From contig NZ_BMHP01000001.1 of assembly GCF_014641075.1 (NCBI RefSeq), positions 806,001-870,000 on the forward strand: a DNA stretch of 64,000 nt. Reading direction: 5' to 3'. Origin of the DNA: Paenibacillus nasutitermitis (GTDB lineage: Bacteria; Bacillota; Bacilli; Paenibacillales; Paenibacillaceae). Below the pieces are notes generated by a model. It was not told the DNA's origin. It worked only from the letters and a program-made list of their open reading frames with translations, and searched no databases. Of the stretch, positions 17,572-26,957 are shown piece after piece (positions within the stretch are counted from its first letter, which is position 1; the number at the start of each line of letters is the position of its first letter). The position numbers and the translations under genes are program-made.

Positions 17572-17803
17572 TGGCGACAGGGCTGTACGATGACAGGATA
17601 AATGCGATATAAGGTAATTTTGATGGTTGGATTGTGGAAAGAAGCCTGCCCGCCGGCACTGCCGTTACGGGGTTTGGCAGCAGAGCGGATATTTAGCCCA
17701 AAACGCAGTTGAGAGAAATCAGCTGCGTTTCGCCGAATCGCAAACGGAACTGGAAGAGGCGCAATGGCAATATTCAAAAATTGAAGCGGCGGAGTGATCG
17801 GCA
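17572..17803. other. gap with coding scraps
   Basis: No complete gene. One frame reads NFDGWIVERSLPAGTAV and on to GFGSRADI before a stop at about 17694; another reads RNQLRFAESQTELEEAQW to a stop at about 17797, a coiled-coil-like tail. Neither has a start or ribosome binding site. They look like the ends of lost genes, but I cannot name the families. Confidence 0.35.
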
Positions 17804-18949
17804 ATGAACCGAACCGAGAACCAGGAAGACATTTGCACACACTATGCGGACGAATACGACAAGTACCTTGGGGCGATTGTCCCTCCGATATTTCAAAACA
17901 CGCTGTTTACCCATAAAACGGAAAACCACGGCTATTCTTATACGCGCGCGAACAACCCGACGATTGAAATCGCCGAGCGAAAAATTGCCGCCCTTGAGGG
18001 GGGAGAGTCGGCTGCCTGTTTCTCTTCAGGGGTAGCCGCGATTAGCGCTGCGATACTGCATTGGTTAGCTAAAGACGATCATCTGATTTGCGTGAGCAGC
18101 GTGTACCCACGGACAAGGGCGTTAATTCACTCCTACTTGGACAAGTTCGGAATAACCGCCACTTTTGTACCCGGGCATTCGATTGAGGAATTCGAACACG
18201 CTATTCAGCCCAATACGAAGCTCATTTATTTGGAGAGCCCTTCGTCGATTATTTTTGCCATGCAGGATTTGGCGGCTGTCGCCGAGCTGGCGCAAACCCA
18301 CGGCATCGTAACGATGATTGACAATACGTGGGCAACGCCGTTGTTTCAAAATCCGTTGCATCTCGGCATCGATGTGGCCATTCACTCGGCTACCAAATAT
18401 TTAGGAGGACATAGTGATATTTTGGGAGGGGTGGTCGTTGGGCGAGCTGACGCGATCAAAGGTATCGTCGAACGGGAAAGAGGACTCCTCGGCGCGATTA
18501 TGGACCCGCATCAGGCCTGGCTGCTTATACGCAGTTTGCGTACGCTTCCGGTGAGGATGAAGCAGCATCAGGAAAATGCACGCAAGATGGCGGCTTTCCT
18601 GGAAACGCATGCTGCTGTATCGCAAGTGTTTTACCCGGGGTTGCCGAGTCATCCGCAATATGAAATCGGAAGAAAACAAATGAGTGGCTTCGCGGGCGTC
18701 ATGAGCTTTATCGTCAAAGCTTCTTACGAGCAATTGGATAAAATGCTGCACGGATTGATGATGTATGAGATGGGGGCCAGTTGGGGAGGCTTCGAAAGCT
18801 TGATCAGCGGCATCGCGATCGACGAACCGTTATCTGTTTACACCGGGTTACCGGTTGGAACACCGATCATTCGCGTGTCTGTCGGTCTTGAGAACATCGA
18901 TTCATTAATTGCCGATCTTCATCAAGGCCTCGACCGGCTTCTTTTGTAA
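17804..18949 (+). CDS. cystathionine lyase/synthase family PLP enzyme (Cys/Met metabolism)
   Basis: A 381-residue fold-type-I PLP enzyme of the cystathionine gamma-synthase/beta-lyase family. The early YTRANNPTIEIAE segment (about 47-59), ESPSS (about 145), the aspartate in MIDNTWATPLFQ, and the PLP lysine in HSATKYLGGHSD (about residue 205) are all present. It is likely to carry out beta- or gamma-elimination on a sulphur- or oxygen-substituted amino acid. It lies between a sugar-type importer and the FG-GAP protein gene, 45 bases before the latter, not in a methionine operon. A catabolic job on an amino-acid-containing substrate is therefore likely. I cannot tell which member of the family it is. 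Confidence 0.88.
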   Translation: MNRTENQEDICTHYADEYDKYLGAIVPPIFQNTLFTHKTENHGYSYTRANNPTIEIAERKIAALEGGESAACFSSGVAAISAAILHWLAKDDHLICVSSVYPRTRALIHSYLDKFGITATFVPGHSIEEFEHAIQPNTKLIYLESPSSIIFAMQDLAAVAELAQTHGIVTMIDNTWATPLFQNPLHLGIDVAIHSATKYLGGHSDILGGVVVGRADAIKGIVERERGLLGAIMDPHQAWLLIRSLRTLPVRMKQHQENARKMAAFLETHAAVSQVFYPGLPSHPQYEIGRKQMSGFAGVMSFIVKASYEQLDKMLHGLMMYEMGASWGGFESLISGIAIDEPLSVYTGLPVGTPIIRVSVGLENIDSLIADLHQGLDRLLL

Positions 18950-18993
18950 ACATGATGAAGGGTTGAAAATATACCATGGGGAGAGCTAAAGAC

Positions 18994-21669
18994 ATGAAGA
19001 TCGAGCATAAAGGGTTCGAACAGTTTCGTCAAGGCGTATTCGGGAACGGGGGAGACAACCTGTTCGTCGATGCTGGCGGCACGATCCGTAGAATCATGGA
19101 TAATGATCTGAATGGCAAAGGGACTTTCGATATTGTGCTTCCTAACAGCCACGGTTATATCGAACGCGCACCGACCTATATATATACGAACCAGGATGGA
19201 GCGTGGATCAAAACGCAGTTGCCTCATGACAGCTGTTGGATGTCGAAAGCGGTCGACGTAGACGGCGACGGTTATCTTGACCTCATTGTTGTAAACGGAG
19301 AGAACGGCGTTACTTCCGAATTGAAATCGTATATTTATTGGGGCGGAGCAAGTGGGTTGACCGGCGAATGTACAGCGCTGGATACGATCGGCGCATATGA
19401 CGTTGCCGTATGCGACATTAATGGCGACGGACGGAAGGACATCATCTTCACGACAGCTTGGTTCGACCATCATAACGGCGGTATACCCATGAATCAGAAA
19501 GTGTATATCCAATCGACGCCACGGCAGTTCACGGACGCAACAGAAGTGTACAACCTTCCAGGTGTCGCCACGGTATCGCTATTGTGCGAGGATTTGAACG
19601 GGGACGGCTATCCGGAGCTGGTGCTGGCCAACTACCGCGAACAATATGAATATGATACCGAATCGTTCATCTACTGGGGGGGGCCAGACGGATTCGATGC
19701 GGCGAACGTCACCCGTCTGCCTACTCACTTTGCGCTTCAAGTGATGGCTGCGGACTTGAACGGCGACGGGTTCAAGGAACTGATTTTCACCGGGGGCAAC
19801 CAGCTGATGATCTATTGGAACGCTGGCGGCGTCTTCCAATCGGACAACCGACTGGTGTTGAATATCACGGGAACGAACAGCCAGTTCAGTCAAGGCATCC
19901 TGCCGCTGGATATCGCAGACATCGATGCCGACGGCATACCCGAGCTTGTGATCGGCACTGCCGCCGGGGTTGAAATCCGCAAAGCGGGCAAGCTGGACTC
20001 CGTATGGCAGAAGCTGCCCTGTTACGGCGTTACGGGCATAAAGGCAGCAGATATCGGAAATATCGGCCTCATGGACATCATCGCATCCCACTACTGTTCG
20101 ACCAAATCTTACGATACCGAGTCGCTTGTATTCTGGAGCGGCGAGGAGGGATACAGTGCCAGCAACACGACCGCGTTCGCAACGCATGGCCCGATGGGCT
20201 GCACCGCCGCTGATCTCGACAATGACGGTGTGAAGGAGATCATTTTCTGCAATACGATGCGGGGGCCATCACAGTATGATCCTGAATTTCCCGTTTTCGT
20301 TTATTACGGAACGGCCGATCACCAATATGAAGAAGCAAACCGCAAGGAGTATCCGATTCCGATCATGTCACATTCTTATGCTGTGGCGGACGTGGATAAC
20401 GACGGTTATGTCGAATTGATCGCCACAACCGGGAACGGCGTACGCATATTCAAAGGAACGCCGGACGGACCCGACCCGGCGCAATACTACGATCTCAACG
20501 AAATGCGTGCCATTGGCGGCGTCTTGATCGGCGATTTCAATCGCGACGGCTGGCTAGATTTGATCGTGACGCCGTGGATGTACAGCAGCAGCGATAAGGA
20601 TTTGGCTCAATCCGTATTTATTTATTTCGGCGGTCCCGAAGGGTACTCCAACGAAAGGCGCCAGTCGCTTCCTTCTAATATCGGATGCGCGCAAGCGGTA
20701 CTGCTGGCCGACATCGACAATGACGGCTACATTGATTTTCTATACGGCGACAACGATGGTTTCGTTGGCGTGCATTATGGAGGCCCGGACGGGTTCAGCG
20801 GGGATCGCGTCGGCAAAATTCAGTTAAAGGATCCGAACGGCGCGCTAATTCTTGGGCTGGCGGCGGCCGATGTCGACAAGGACGGTTGGCCCGAGCTTTT
20901 CGTCACGACCGCCGGGCACTACAGCCGCAAGAAGAGTCACCTATATTACATGCGCGACGGCAAGAGCGGATTCCCTCTGGAAAAGACCGTCAAATTCGAA
21001 ACCGGCGGTTCCACTGGATTCCCGTCGGTCGCTGATATGAACCGCAGCGGCAATCTCGACCTGCTCCTGCCGTTCTATTCGACGACGGAAACAAGAGAAC
21101 TCCCCGCCCGCATCTTTTCTGGCGACGGACGGGGGAATTTCGATTGGGAGCATCCGCTGGAAATCGAATGCCTGTCCTCGATCGCATTCAGCCCCGTCGA
21201 CCTGACCGGGAACGGGTATCCGGACCTGTTCATCTGCTGCCACCGGAATGACATCGGCCATATCGTGCATTCCAAGCTGATCATGAACGGGCCTGACGGC
21301 CTTCGCCTGGAAAAAACGCAGGAGATACTGGGCTATGGCCCGCACAGCTTCACGGCCAAAAATCAAGGAAATGCACTCGATAGAAGCGAAGACGAGCACT
21401 ATACGTCTCCCGTATTCGAATGCGCCATGCCCAAGTGGATCGATTGGCAGGCAGAAACGCCGTTCCGTACGTCGCTTGTTTTCCGCTTGCGTTACGGCGC
21501 CAGCGTGGAGGAGACGATGAACGCTGTGTGGAGCGGGACCGTCGACACAAACGGAAGCGAAATCCAGGTTCCGGAAGGGACGAAGTTTATGCAGTATCAA
21601 ATCGCATTCCGGGCTCCCGGGCTGGTGAGTTCACCGAAACTGACAGTGGTGACGATCGAATGCGGATGA
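18994..21669 (+). CDS. FG-GAP/VCBS repeat beta-propeller protein without signal peptide
   Basis: An 891-residue protein made of about 14 repeats carrying the calcium-binding FG-GAP/VCBS loop Dx[DN]xDGxx[DE][LI], for example DVDGDGYLDL, DINGDGRKDI, DLNGDGYPEL, DLDNDGVKEI, DFNRDGWLDL and DVDKDGWPEL. Fourteen blades would make two seven-bladed propellers. There is no signal peptide or membrane segment, unlike most such proteins, which are secreted. I start at ATG 18994, 8 bases after GGGGAGAG; ATG 18976 is the alternative. The stop overlaps the next start as ATGA, coupling it to the M14-type deacylase. It may bind carbohydrate or act as a lyase of the FG-GAP type inside the cell. Function is inferred only from context. 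Confidence 0.85.
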   Translation: MKIEHKGFEQFRQGVFGNGGDNLFVDAGGTIRRIMDNDLNGKGTFDIVLPNSHGYIERAPTYIYTNQDGAWIKTQLPHDSCWMSKAVDVDGDGYLDLIVVNGENGVTSELKSYIYWGGASGLTGECTALDTIGAYDVAVCDINGDGRKDIIFTTAWFDHHNGGIPMNQKVYIQSTPRQFTDATEVYNLPGVATVSLLCEDLNGDGYPELVLANYREQYEYDTESFIYWGGPDGFDAANVTRLPTHFALQVMAADLNGDGFKELIFTGGNQLMIYWNAGGVFQSDNRLVLNITGTNSQFSQGILPLDIADIDADGIPELVIGTAAGVEIRKAGKLDSVWQKLPCYGVTGIKAADIGNIGLMDIIASHYCSTKSYDTESLVFWSGEEGYSASNTTAFATHGPMGCTAADLDNDGVKEIIFCNTMRGPSQYDPEFPVFVYYGTADHQYEEANRKEYPIPIMSHSYAVADVDNDGYVELIATTGNGVRIFKGTPDGPDPAQYYDLNEMRAIGGVLIGDFNRDGWLDLIVTPWMYSSSDKDLAQSVFIYFGGPEGYSNERRQSLPSNIGCAQAVLLADIDNDGYIDFLYGDNDGFVGVHYGGPDGFSGDRVGKIQLKDPNGALILGLAAADVDKDGWPELFVTTAGHYSRKKSHLYYMRDGKSGFPLEKTVKFETGGSTGFPSVADMNRSGNLDLLLPFYSTTETRELPARIFSGDGRGNFDWEHPLEIECLSSIAFSPVDLTGNGYPDLFICCHRNDIGHIVHSKLIMNGPDGLRLEKTQEILGYGPHSFTAKNQGNALDRSEDEHYTSPVFECAMPKWIDWQAETPFRTSLVFRLRYGASVEETMNAVWSGTVDTNGSEIQVPEGTKFMQYQIAFRAPGLVSSPKLTVVTIECG

Positions 21670-22694
21670 CCATGGAGCTGCCGGCCCAGTTGTACGATCT
21701 TGGCGGTGTTAAGCCCGGGACGAAACAAGACTGGCTGTTGACGTTTGCAACGGAAGAGGAGGCGCGGGGCGAAATACCGCTCCATGTTGTCAAAGGACTC
21801 GAGCCGGGCCCTACACTGCTAATACTGGCGGCAGTGCACGGGAATGAGTACGAAGGGGTACAGACGGTCATGGAGCTGATCCATGCGCTTCAACCCGGGG
21901 ATATTCGCGGCACGGCGCTGCTGGTGCCGTTTGCCAACAAGCTTGCGTACGAAGGCGTATCGCGGGAAACGCCGCTGGACGGGCGCAATCTGGCACGCGA
22001 ATTTCCGGGCGACCCGAACGGCGCGTACACGCAGCGGCTTGCTTGGCATCTTGACCACACGTTGATAGCCCATGCCGATTTTTTGCTGGACTATCACAGC
22101 GGCGGAGCGAACTTCTCCATCCCGCTGTTAATCGGTTATTACCATCATGACGAAGATGAGGCCGGTCGTCGGTCGCGCGCTGCTGCGGAGGCGTTCGGCA
22201 TAGAAACGATTTGGGCTCACCCTGAAGTCGGTCCGGGACGAACAGTATCCTCGGCCACCGATCGCGGCATCCCATGGATCTATACGGAAGCGTTCGGCGG
22301 CTTGCGGATCAGGGCGGAGGAGCAGGAGCGGTATCGGCTCGGCGCGTTCCGGCTAATGGATCACCTCGGCATGCTGCTGCAGCCGGAGCGTTGGATCGTC
22401 GGTGATTGTCCGCGGGTTCGGAACCGACTGCTTGGAGACGGCAATTTCGACCTTTCGTTCTGCAGCAATACCGCCGGATTCTTCATCCCGGCCGTGCAGC
22501 TGCTTGACGATGTGCAGACGGGCGATCGCATTGGAACGATATACGGCGCGTTCGGCGAAGAGCTGCAATCCATTCATACGACAGCGGCGGGTGTCGTCGT
22601 TGGCTTGGCTGCTAGGCCCAAAATTAACGCAGGCGACTCTATATGTGCGATCACAAGGCGGTTCGAAGCCGCGAAGCCGCAAACCGGTCGGTAA
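21666..22694 (+). CDS. M14-type zinc deacylase (aspartoacylase/succinylglutamate desuccinylase-like), intact copy
   Basis: A 342-residue zinc enzyme. The metal motif AAVHGNEYEG (His, Glu at about residues 56-59) and the later LDYHSGGANF (third ligand His) are intact, as is the C-terminal glutamate region PWIYTEAFGG. It hydrolyses an N-acyl amino acid or amino-sugar-like amide. The start is ATG 21666, overlapping the preceding stop as ATGA; the much longer open frame upstream is an artefact of overlap with the FG-GAP gene. It is collinear with the frameshifted copy at 9475-10487, sharing NLAREFPGDPNG and GRRSRAAAEAFG, and with a C-terminal scrap at 26806-26952. The relation to ectoine-type deacetylases is by fold only. 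Confidence 0.88.
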   Translation: MTMELPAQLYDLGGVKPGTKQDWLLTFATEEEARGEIPLHVVKGLEPGPTLLILAAVHGNEYEGVQTVMELIHALQPGDIRGTALLVPFANKLAYEGVSRETPLDGRNLAREFPGDPNGAYTQRLAWHLDHTLIAHADFLLDYHSGGANFSIPLLIGYYHHDEDEAGRRSRAAAEAFGIETIWAHPEVGPGRTVSSATDRGIPWIYTEAFGGLRIRAEEQERYRLGAFRLMDHLGMLLQPERWIVGDCPRVRNRLLGDGNFDLSFCSNTAGFFIPAVQLLDDVQTGDRIGTIYGAFGEELQSIHTTAAGVVVGLAARPKINAGDSICAITRRFEAAKPQTGR

Positions 22695-22756
22695 CCGCCG
22701 ATCGGAGACGGTTTTCGAGCCATGAACAGCAATAGGCTAAAGGGGAGGGATATTCG

Positions 22757-23905
22757 ATGAAAATCGTGATGAATATGGATTATTACGACGACGTGCTTAC
22801 GAGCGAGACTCCTTATGACGAAACGAAAATCGAACAATTCATGCGACAATGCCGCGACAATGGTGTCGAGATCGTGCATTGGCGCCTGTCGATTTGTGGC
22901 AAGCTGGCGTATCCAAGCAAGGTCAGGGCGGAAGACGTGTTCCGCGAAGGGCCTTCCAACGTCGCTGGTGACAAGATGAGAGCAATACTGGAATCTTTCG
23001 ATCCGCTTGAAGCTGCTGTCCGGCTCGGGCATCAATACGGTATCAAAATTTATGCATGGATTACAGTAATGGACGAATATTATATGCGCCAAGGCGATAC
23101 GATCGGATTGGAAAGTGAATTTGTGATAAAGCATCCGAAGTACACGTGGATTAGCCGGGACGGACAGCATCATATGCTGGGCGCCATCTGCTACGATTAT
23201 CTGGAAGTGGTGGAGCACCGGCTGCGGGAGATCGAAGAGGTGCTGACGTACGATATCGACGGCTTATATTTGTGCACGCGAAGTCATGCCAAACACAGCA
23301 TTCCCGTCCTGCAGGACGACTACTACGGCTATAACGAGCCGTGGGTGCGGAAGTATAAGGAGCGGTACGGCGTCGATGTGCGGACAGAAGCGTTCGACTC
23401 GGATCTGCTGTCGGAAATACGCGGCGAATCGTTCACTGAGTTTTTGCGTCTTGCAAGCGAGCGGGTTCGCCGCAAAGGCATTCCGCTTATCATCGGCTTG
23501 CGCAAAAGCAAGCACGAAGCGATGAATATGTATCCGTATGCGAAAATGTTCTACGATTGGCAGAAGTGGGTGAAGGAGGACATCGTCGACGAAGTGTCGA
23601 TGTGCGCCGGCGAAGACTTCCACGATCAAACGCCGGAATGGTTGACCGAAATTGCCGAAGAGATGGCCGATTATTGCCTCGCGTACGGCAAGAAGATGAA
23701 CGTCTGGATGCGGATGTGGGACTGGAGCAATAAATACTCCGAACGCACGGCGGTGCCTTGTCCGACGAAACCGGCGGAGGTGGTTCGCGATATCTTGCGC
23801 ACACTGGCTTCCTATCCGAAGCTGAATACGGTTGCGCTGCACGAAGCGCTAAACGTAGAGCATCATAACTTGTGGGCGGACATCGATCCGCGCAAATATA
23901 AATGA
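22757..23905 (+). CDS. TIM-barrel glycosidase-like protein
   Basis: A 382-residue cytoplasmic protein with the character of glycosidase-like TIM barrels (GH10-like/DUF-type): KIYAWITVMDEYY at about 95-107, a DIDGLYLCTRSH strand at about 170-181 and acidic residues at strand ends (VDEVSMCAGEDF near 280). There is no signal peptide. The site GGGGAGGGATATTCG precedes the ATG. It follows the deacylase after 62 bases and is followed 20 bases later by the YhcH-like gene. It shares its general plan with the larger protein at 24988. The substrate is probably an intracellular glycoside released by the importer. Family assignment is tentative. Confidence 0.6.
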   Translation: MKIVMNMDYYDDVLTSETPYDETKIEQFMRQCRDNGVEIVHWRLSICGKLAYPSKVRAEDVFREGPSNVAGDKMRAILESFDPLEAAVRLGHQYGIKIYAWITVMDEYYMRQGDTIGLESEFVIKHPKYTWISRDGQHHMLGAICYDYLEVVEHRLREIEEVLTYDIDGLYLCTRSHAKHSIPVLQDDYYGYNEPWVRKYKERYGVDVRTEAFDSDLLSEIRGESFTEFLRLASERVRRKGIPLIIGLRKSKHEAMNMYPYAKMFYDWQKWVKEDIVDEVSMCAGEDFHDQTPEWLTEIAEEMADYCLAYGKKMNVWMRMWDWSNKYSERTAVPCPTKPAEVVRDILRTLASYPKLNTVALHEALNVEHHNLWADIDPRKYK

Positions 23906-23925
23906 AGGAAGGGTGAGGAGCAACG

Positions 23926-24399
<474 letters not shown>

Positions 24400-24406
24400 C
24401 AGCAGC

Positions 24407-24781
24407 ATGACAAACAGCTCTCGGCGATCGACAATGATTCGGATGCGGCATACGGCCGGGGAAGCCGCATCGCAACGTCCTACAATTATCAGGTTCGGGA
24501 TCCGGATGCATGTGGATGTTTGGCACAATAGCAAAAAGATCGGGCTCTTGACCACTGCGCCGTCCATTGGTTCGCTGCTTTCGCCGCTATGGGCAAGCTG
24601 TATTGAAGCAAGAAACCGGTTGAAGCCGTTTGCCGTCATTCCGGGGCTGATCGCCCGGTTGTTGCTCATGATCCCCGTCATGGAAGCGTCCATGCTGAAC
24701 TATATGTTCCCGCTGTTCATCGTGATGCTCGGCATTACCCTTTTCGGCGAAACAAGTCCGTGTAAATCGCGGACTTGTTAG
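24407..24781 (+). pseudogene. MFS transporter fragment
   Basis: The translation from about 24530 reads KKIGLLTTAPSIGSLLSPLW, then EARNRLKPFAVIPGLIARLL and MFPLFIVMLGI. This corresponds to helices 2-3 of an MFS carrier, with the basic loop between them. The region before it (24407-24530) and after GITLFG is unrelated to a carrier, and a hairpin follows at once. Only about 75 residues of roughly 420 remain. A full-length MFS gene lies 2.2 kb downstream (26958-28226). Confidence 0.65.
24751..24779 (+). terminator. terminator-like hairpin
   Basis: A 10-bp perfect stem (AACAAGTCCG at 24751-24760, CGGACTTGTT at 24770-24779) replaces the rest of the MFS fragment. The following AGTTTATC is a poor T-tract. 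Confidence 0.5.
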
Positions 24782-24987
24782 TTTATCGGACAGTGTTCTT
24801 GACAATTTGATGACAAGAACATAGGAAGAGTTCACGGGAATGGAAACACACTCAACCGACATTGAAAACAGCAAGACACATCAAGATAGTTCAGCATCAT
24901 TTGGTATGCCAAAATCTTTGCGCGGTAATCGCTTCGGCGTTTGTGGAGCCACGGTTTCCGGCTACAGACGAGGAAGAGGAGAATGAT

Positions 24988-26787
24988 ATGGAACAGAGAA
25001 AGAGCGTTCTGTTAAACGATTTCAGCAAATGTATGCCGCAGGAGGCCCTGTCACCCACGCGCCCGGCGGACAAATGGGAGCTCTGCCCGTATGAGACGAT
25101 GGACGTTAAGGGGACGATGCTCGTATCGCTGCGGGGAGGCACGCCGCCGCCCGTTACGGCGCCGCTGGGGTTATCGGGAAAATACGCAATTTTCGTGTGC
25201 CTAGGAGCATATGGGCAGCACGGAGCAATGACAATTAATCTGAAGCTCAAAAACGATGGAAGCTTCTCCACGTTTTCCTGCACGGAAAACGCACAGAACA
25301 AGCTGGAAGAGAGCTTTTGGAAGTGCGCTGACCTGACGGGGCAGGACATTACGATTTCAAAGTTCTGTGACGGGACATGGTTCAACTCCATGCTGGCATG
25401 GCTCCGCTTTGTGCCGCTGACGGACGCAGAGTGGGCGGCCTATCAAAAGGAGCAGGCGCGGAAGGATACCAAGCGCCTTTACGCGACACACGATATGCAC
25501 GGCGTTCTCTGTTTGGGCAGTCCGTCCGACAAGCAGGAATGGCGCTACATCCTGGAGGATTACCGGGATTCGGACGTCAAGTACTTCTCCATGGAGAACA
25601 TCTGGATTTTCGACGGGCCTGTTTCCACGGGCGACGCGGATAACATGACCTATTTCCGGGACGGGGATCGTCAGGTTCAGCACAAAATGGAGCTGTACAC
25701 CGACGAGCAGATGAAAGAGCTGTTTCACTATGGGCGTACGATGGGGATGGAGCTGATTTACAGCCTGCGGATGGGCTTTTGGAGCATTGAATTCCCATAC
25801 GACCAGATGTATTTCACCAATCAGTTTTACGAGAAGCACCCGGAGCTGCTGTGCATCAACAGGGATGGGGCCAAGGTGGAGCGCCTATCTTACGCCTATC
25901 CTCAGGTACAGGACTATATGCTGGACCAGTTCTCCCACATGGCGGAGTTCGACTGCGACGGCGTTGAAATGCTTTGGAACCGGGGCGCGCCCTATCTCCT
26001 GTTCGAACCGCCGTTCGTTGATGAATTCATGAAGCGGTATGCCGGGCTTGACCCACGGCTGCTGCCGCTGGAGGATGCGCGCGTTCAGGGCATGCGCTGC
26101 GAGATTATGACCGGGTTTGTACGCCGTCTTCACGAACGGCTGGACCGGGAGCGGGCAGAGCGGGGTCAGAAAAAGCTGAAATACGTTGCCCGTGGGCTTC
26201 TGAACCTGGACGATAATCTGGTATTGGGCCTTGACTTTGAGCAATGGGCCACGGAAGGGCTGATTGACGTCGCCATTTCCTATCAGCTCCAGATTCGTGA
26301 AAATCTGACAGGCGATGTATGGCAGGATGGAAACCCAGAGCTTTTGGACCTTGGGAAGTATAAGAGAGCAGTACTGGAATCGGACACTGCGCTGACGGAG
26401 CGCATCGGCGATTTCCGCTTTGTCGCTAACATTGAGACGGATTTTGGAAACAGCTTCCAGCTTCCTATTGCAGAGCGAATTGCACAATTTAAGCGGCTGG
26501 AGGCCTATGGCGTTGAGGTGTTCCACGACATCATGCCCCGGCAGCTAAGCTGCGAGGAGTATAGACGCCGCGCACTGGAGCTCTACGACAACGGCGCGGA
26601 GAACCTGAGCCTTTGGGATTCTTACGGACGCGTGCCGGTGCGCGCAACCTGGACGATGGCGAGACGGCTTGGACATAAGGAAGAGCTGCGGTCCTTCAAC
26701 AGCGGCGAGGGCGTACTCTGGCAGCACCACCGGCTGCTGATGGTACGGGGCATCAACGTGAGCGTTTATCCGCCGAACTGGGGCTGA
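24988..26787 (+). CDS. two-domain glycosidase-like protein (N-terminal beta domain plus TIM barrel)
   Basis: A 599-residue cytoplasmic protein. Residues 1-150 look beta-rich; residues about 170-560 have a TIM-barrel pattern (KYFSMENIWIFDGP, MELIYSLRMGFWSIEFPYDQ, DCDGVEMLWNRGAP with the acidic residue at a strand end, VEVFHDIMPRQ, NLSLWDSYGR). I choose ATG 24988 because AGGAAGAGGAG lies 6 bases upstream; the longer frame from 24862 lacks a site. There is no signal peptide. The general plan resembles the protein at 22757. It probably acts on an imported glycoside. I cannot assign a CAZy family. Confidence 0.6.
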   Translation: MEQRKSVLLNDFSKCMPQEALSPTRPADKWELCPYETMDVKGTMLVSLRGGTPPPVTAPLGLSGKYAIFVCLGAYGQHGAMTINLKLKNDGSFSTFSCTENAQNKLEESFWKCADLTGQDITISKFCDGTWFNSMLAWLRFVPLTDAEWAAYQKEQARKDTKRLYATHDMHGVLCLGSPSDKQEWRYILEDYRDSDVKYFSMENIWIFDGPVSTGDADNMTYFRDGDRQVQHKMELYTDEQMKELFHYGRTMGMELIYSLRMGFWSIEFPYDQMYFTNQFYEKHPELLCINRDGAKVERLSYAYPQVQDYMLDQFSHMAEFDCDGVEMLWNRGAPYLLFEPPFVDEFMKRYAGLDPRLLPLEDARVQGMRCEIMTGFVRRLHERLDRERAERGQKKLKYVARGLLNLDDNLVLGLDFEQWATEGLIDVAISYQLQIRENLTGDVWQDGNPELLDLGKYKRAVLESDTALTERIGDFRFVANIETDFGNSFQLPIAERIAQFKRLEAYGVEVFHDIMPRQLSCEEYRRRALELYDNGAENLSLWDSYGRVPVRATWTMARRLGHKEELRSFNSGEGVLWQHHRLLMVRGINVSVYPPNWG

Positions 26788-26805
26788 TTTTGTATATTTA
26801 TTCAT

Positions 26806-26952
26806 GCTCACAGAAAAAAGCGACAGTTGGGCAATCACATCAGAACGGTATATGACGCGTTCAGCGAAGAGCTGCAATTCAATCATACAGGGGAGAGCAA
26901 CCGGATTGTTGTTTACTGGCCGTTCAACATAAAAGTATCTCTAGAGGATTGA
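26806..26952 (+). pseudogene. C-terminal scrap of a third M14-type deacylase gene
   Basis: In frame to TGA 26950-26952, GNHIRTVYDAFSEELQFNHT aligns with GDRIGTIYGAFGEELQSIHT near the end of the intact M14 copy (DNA about 22540-22580). The nucleotide sequences are also clearly similar across about 45 bases. The rest of the gene is missing. It lies in the gap between the glycosidase-like gene and the MFS gene. Confidence 0.65.
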
Positions 26953-26957
26953 TTAAC

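Noticed and set aside
21420..21665. Upstream extension of the intact M14 gene by 82 codons
   Set aside because: It overlaps the well-supported FG-GAP coding sequence in another frame and has no family similarity; the ATGA overlap gives a natural start.
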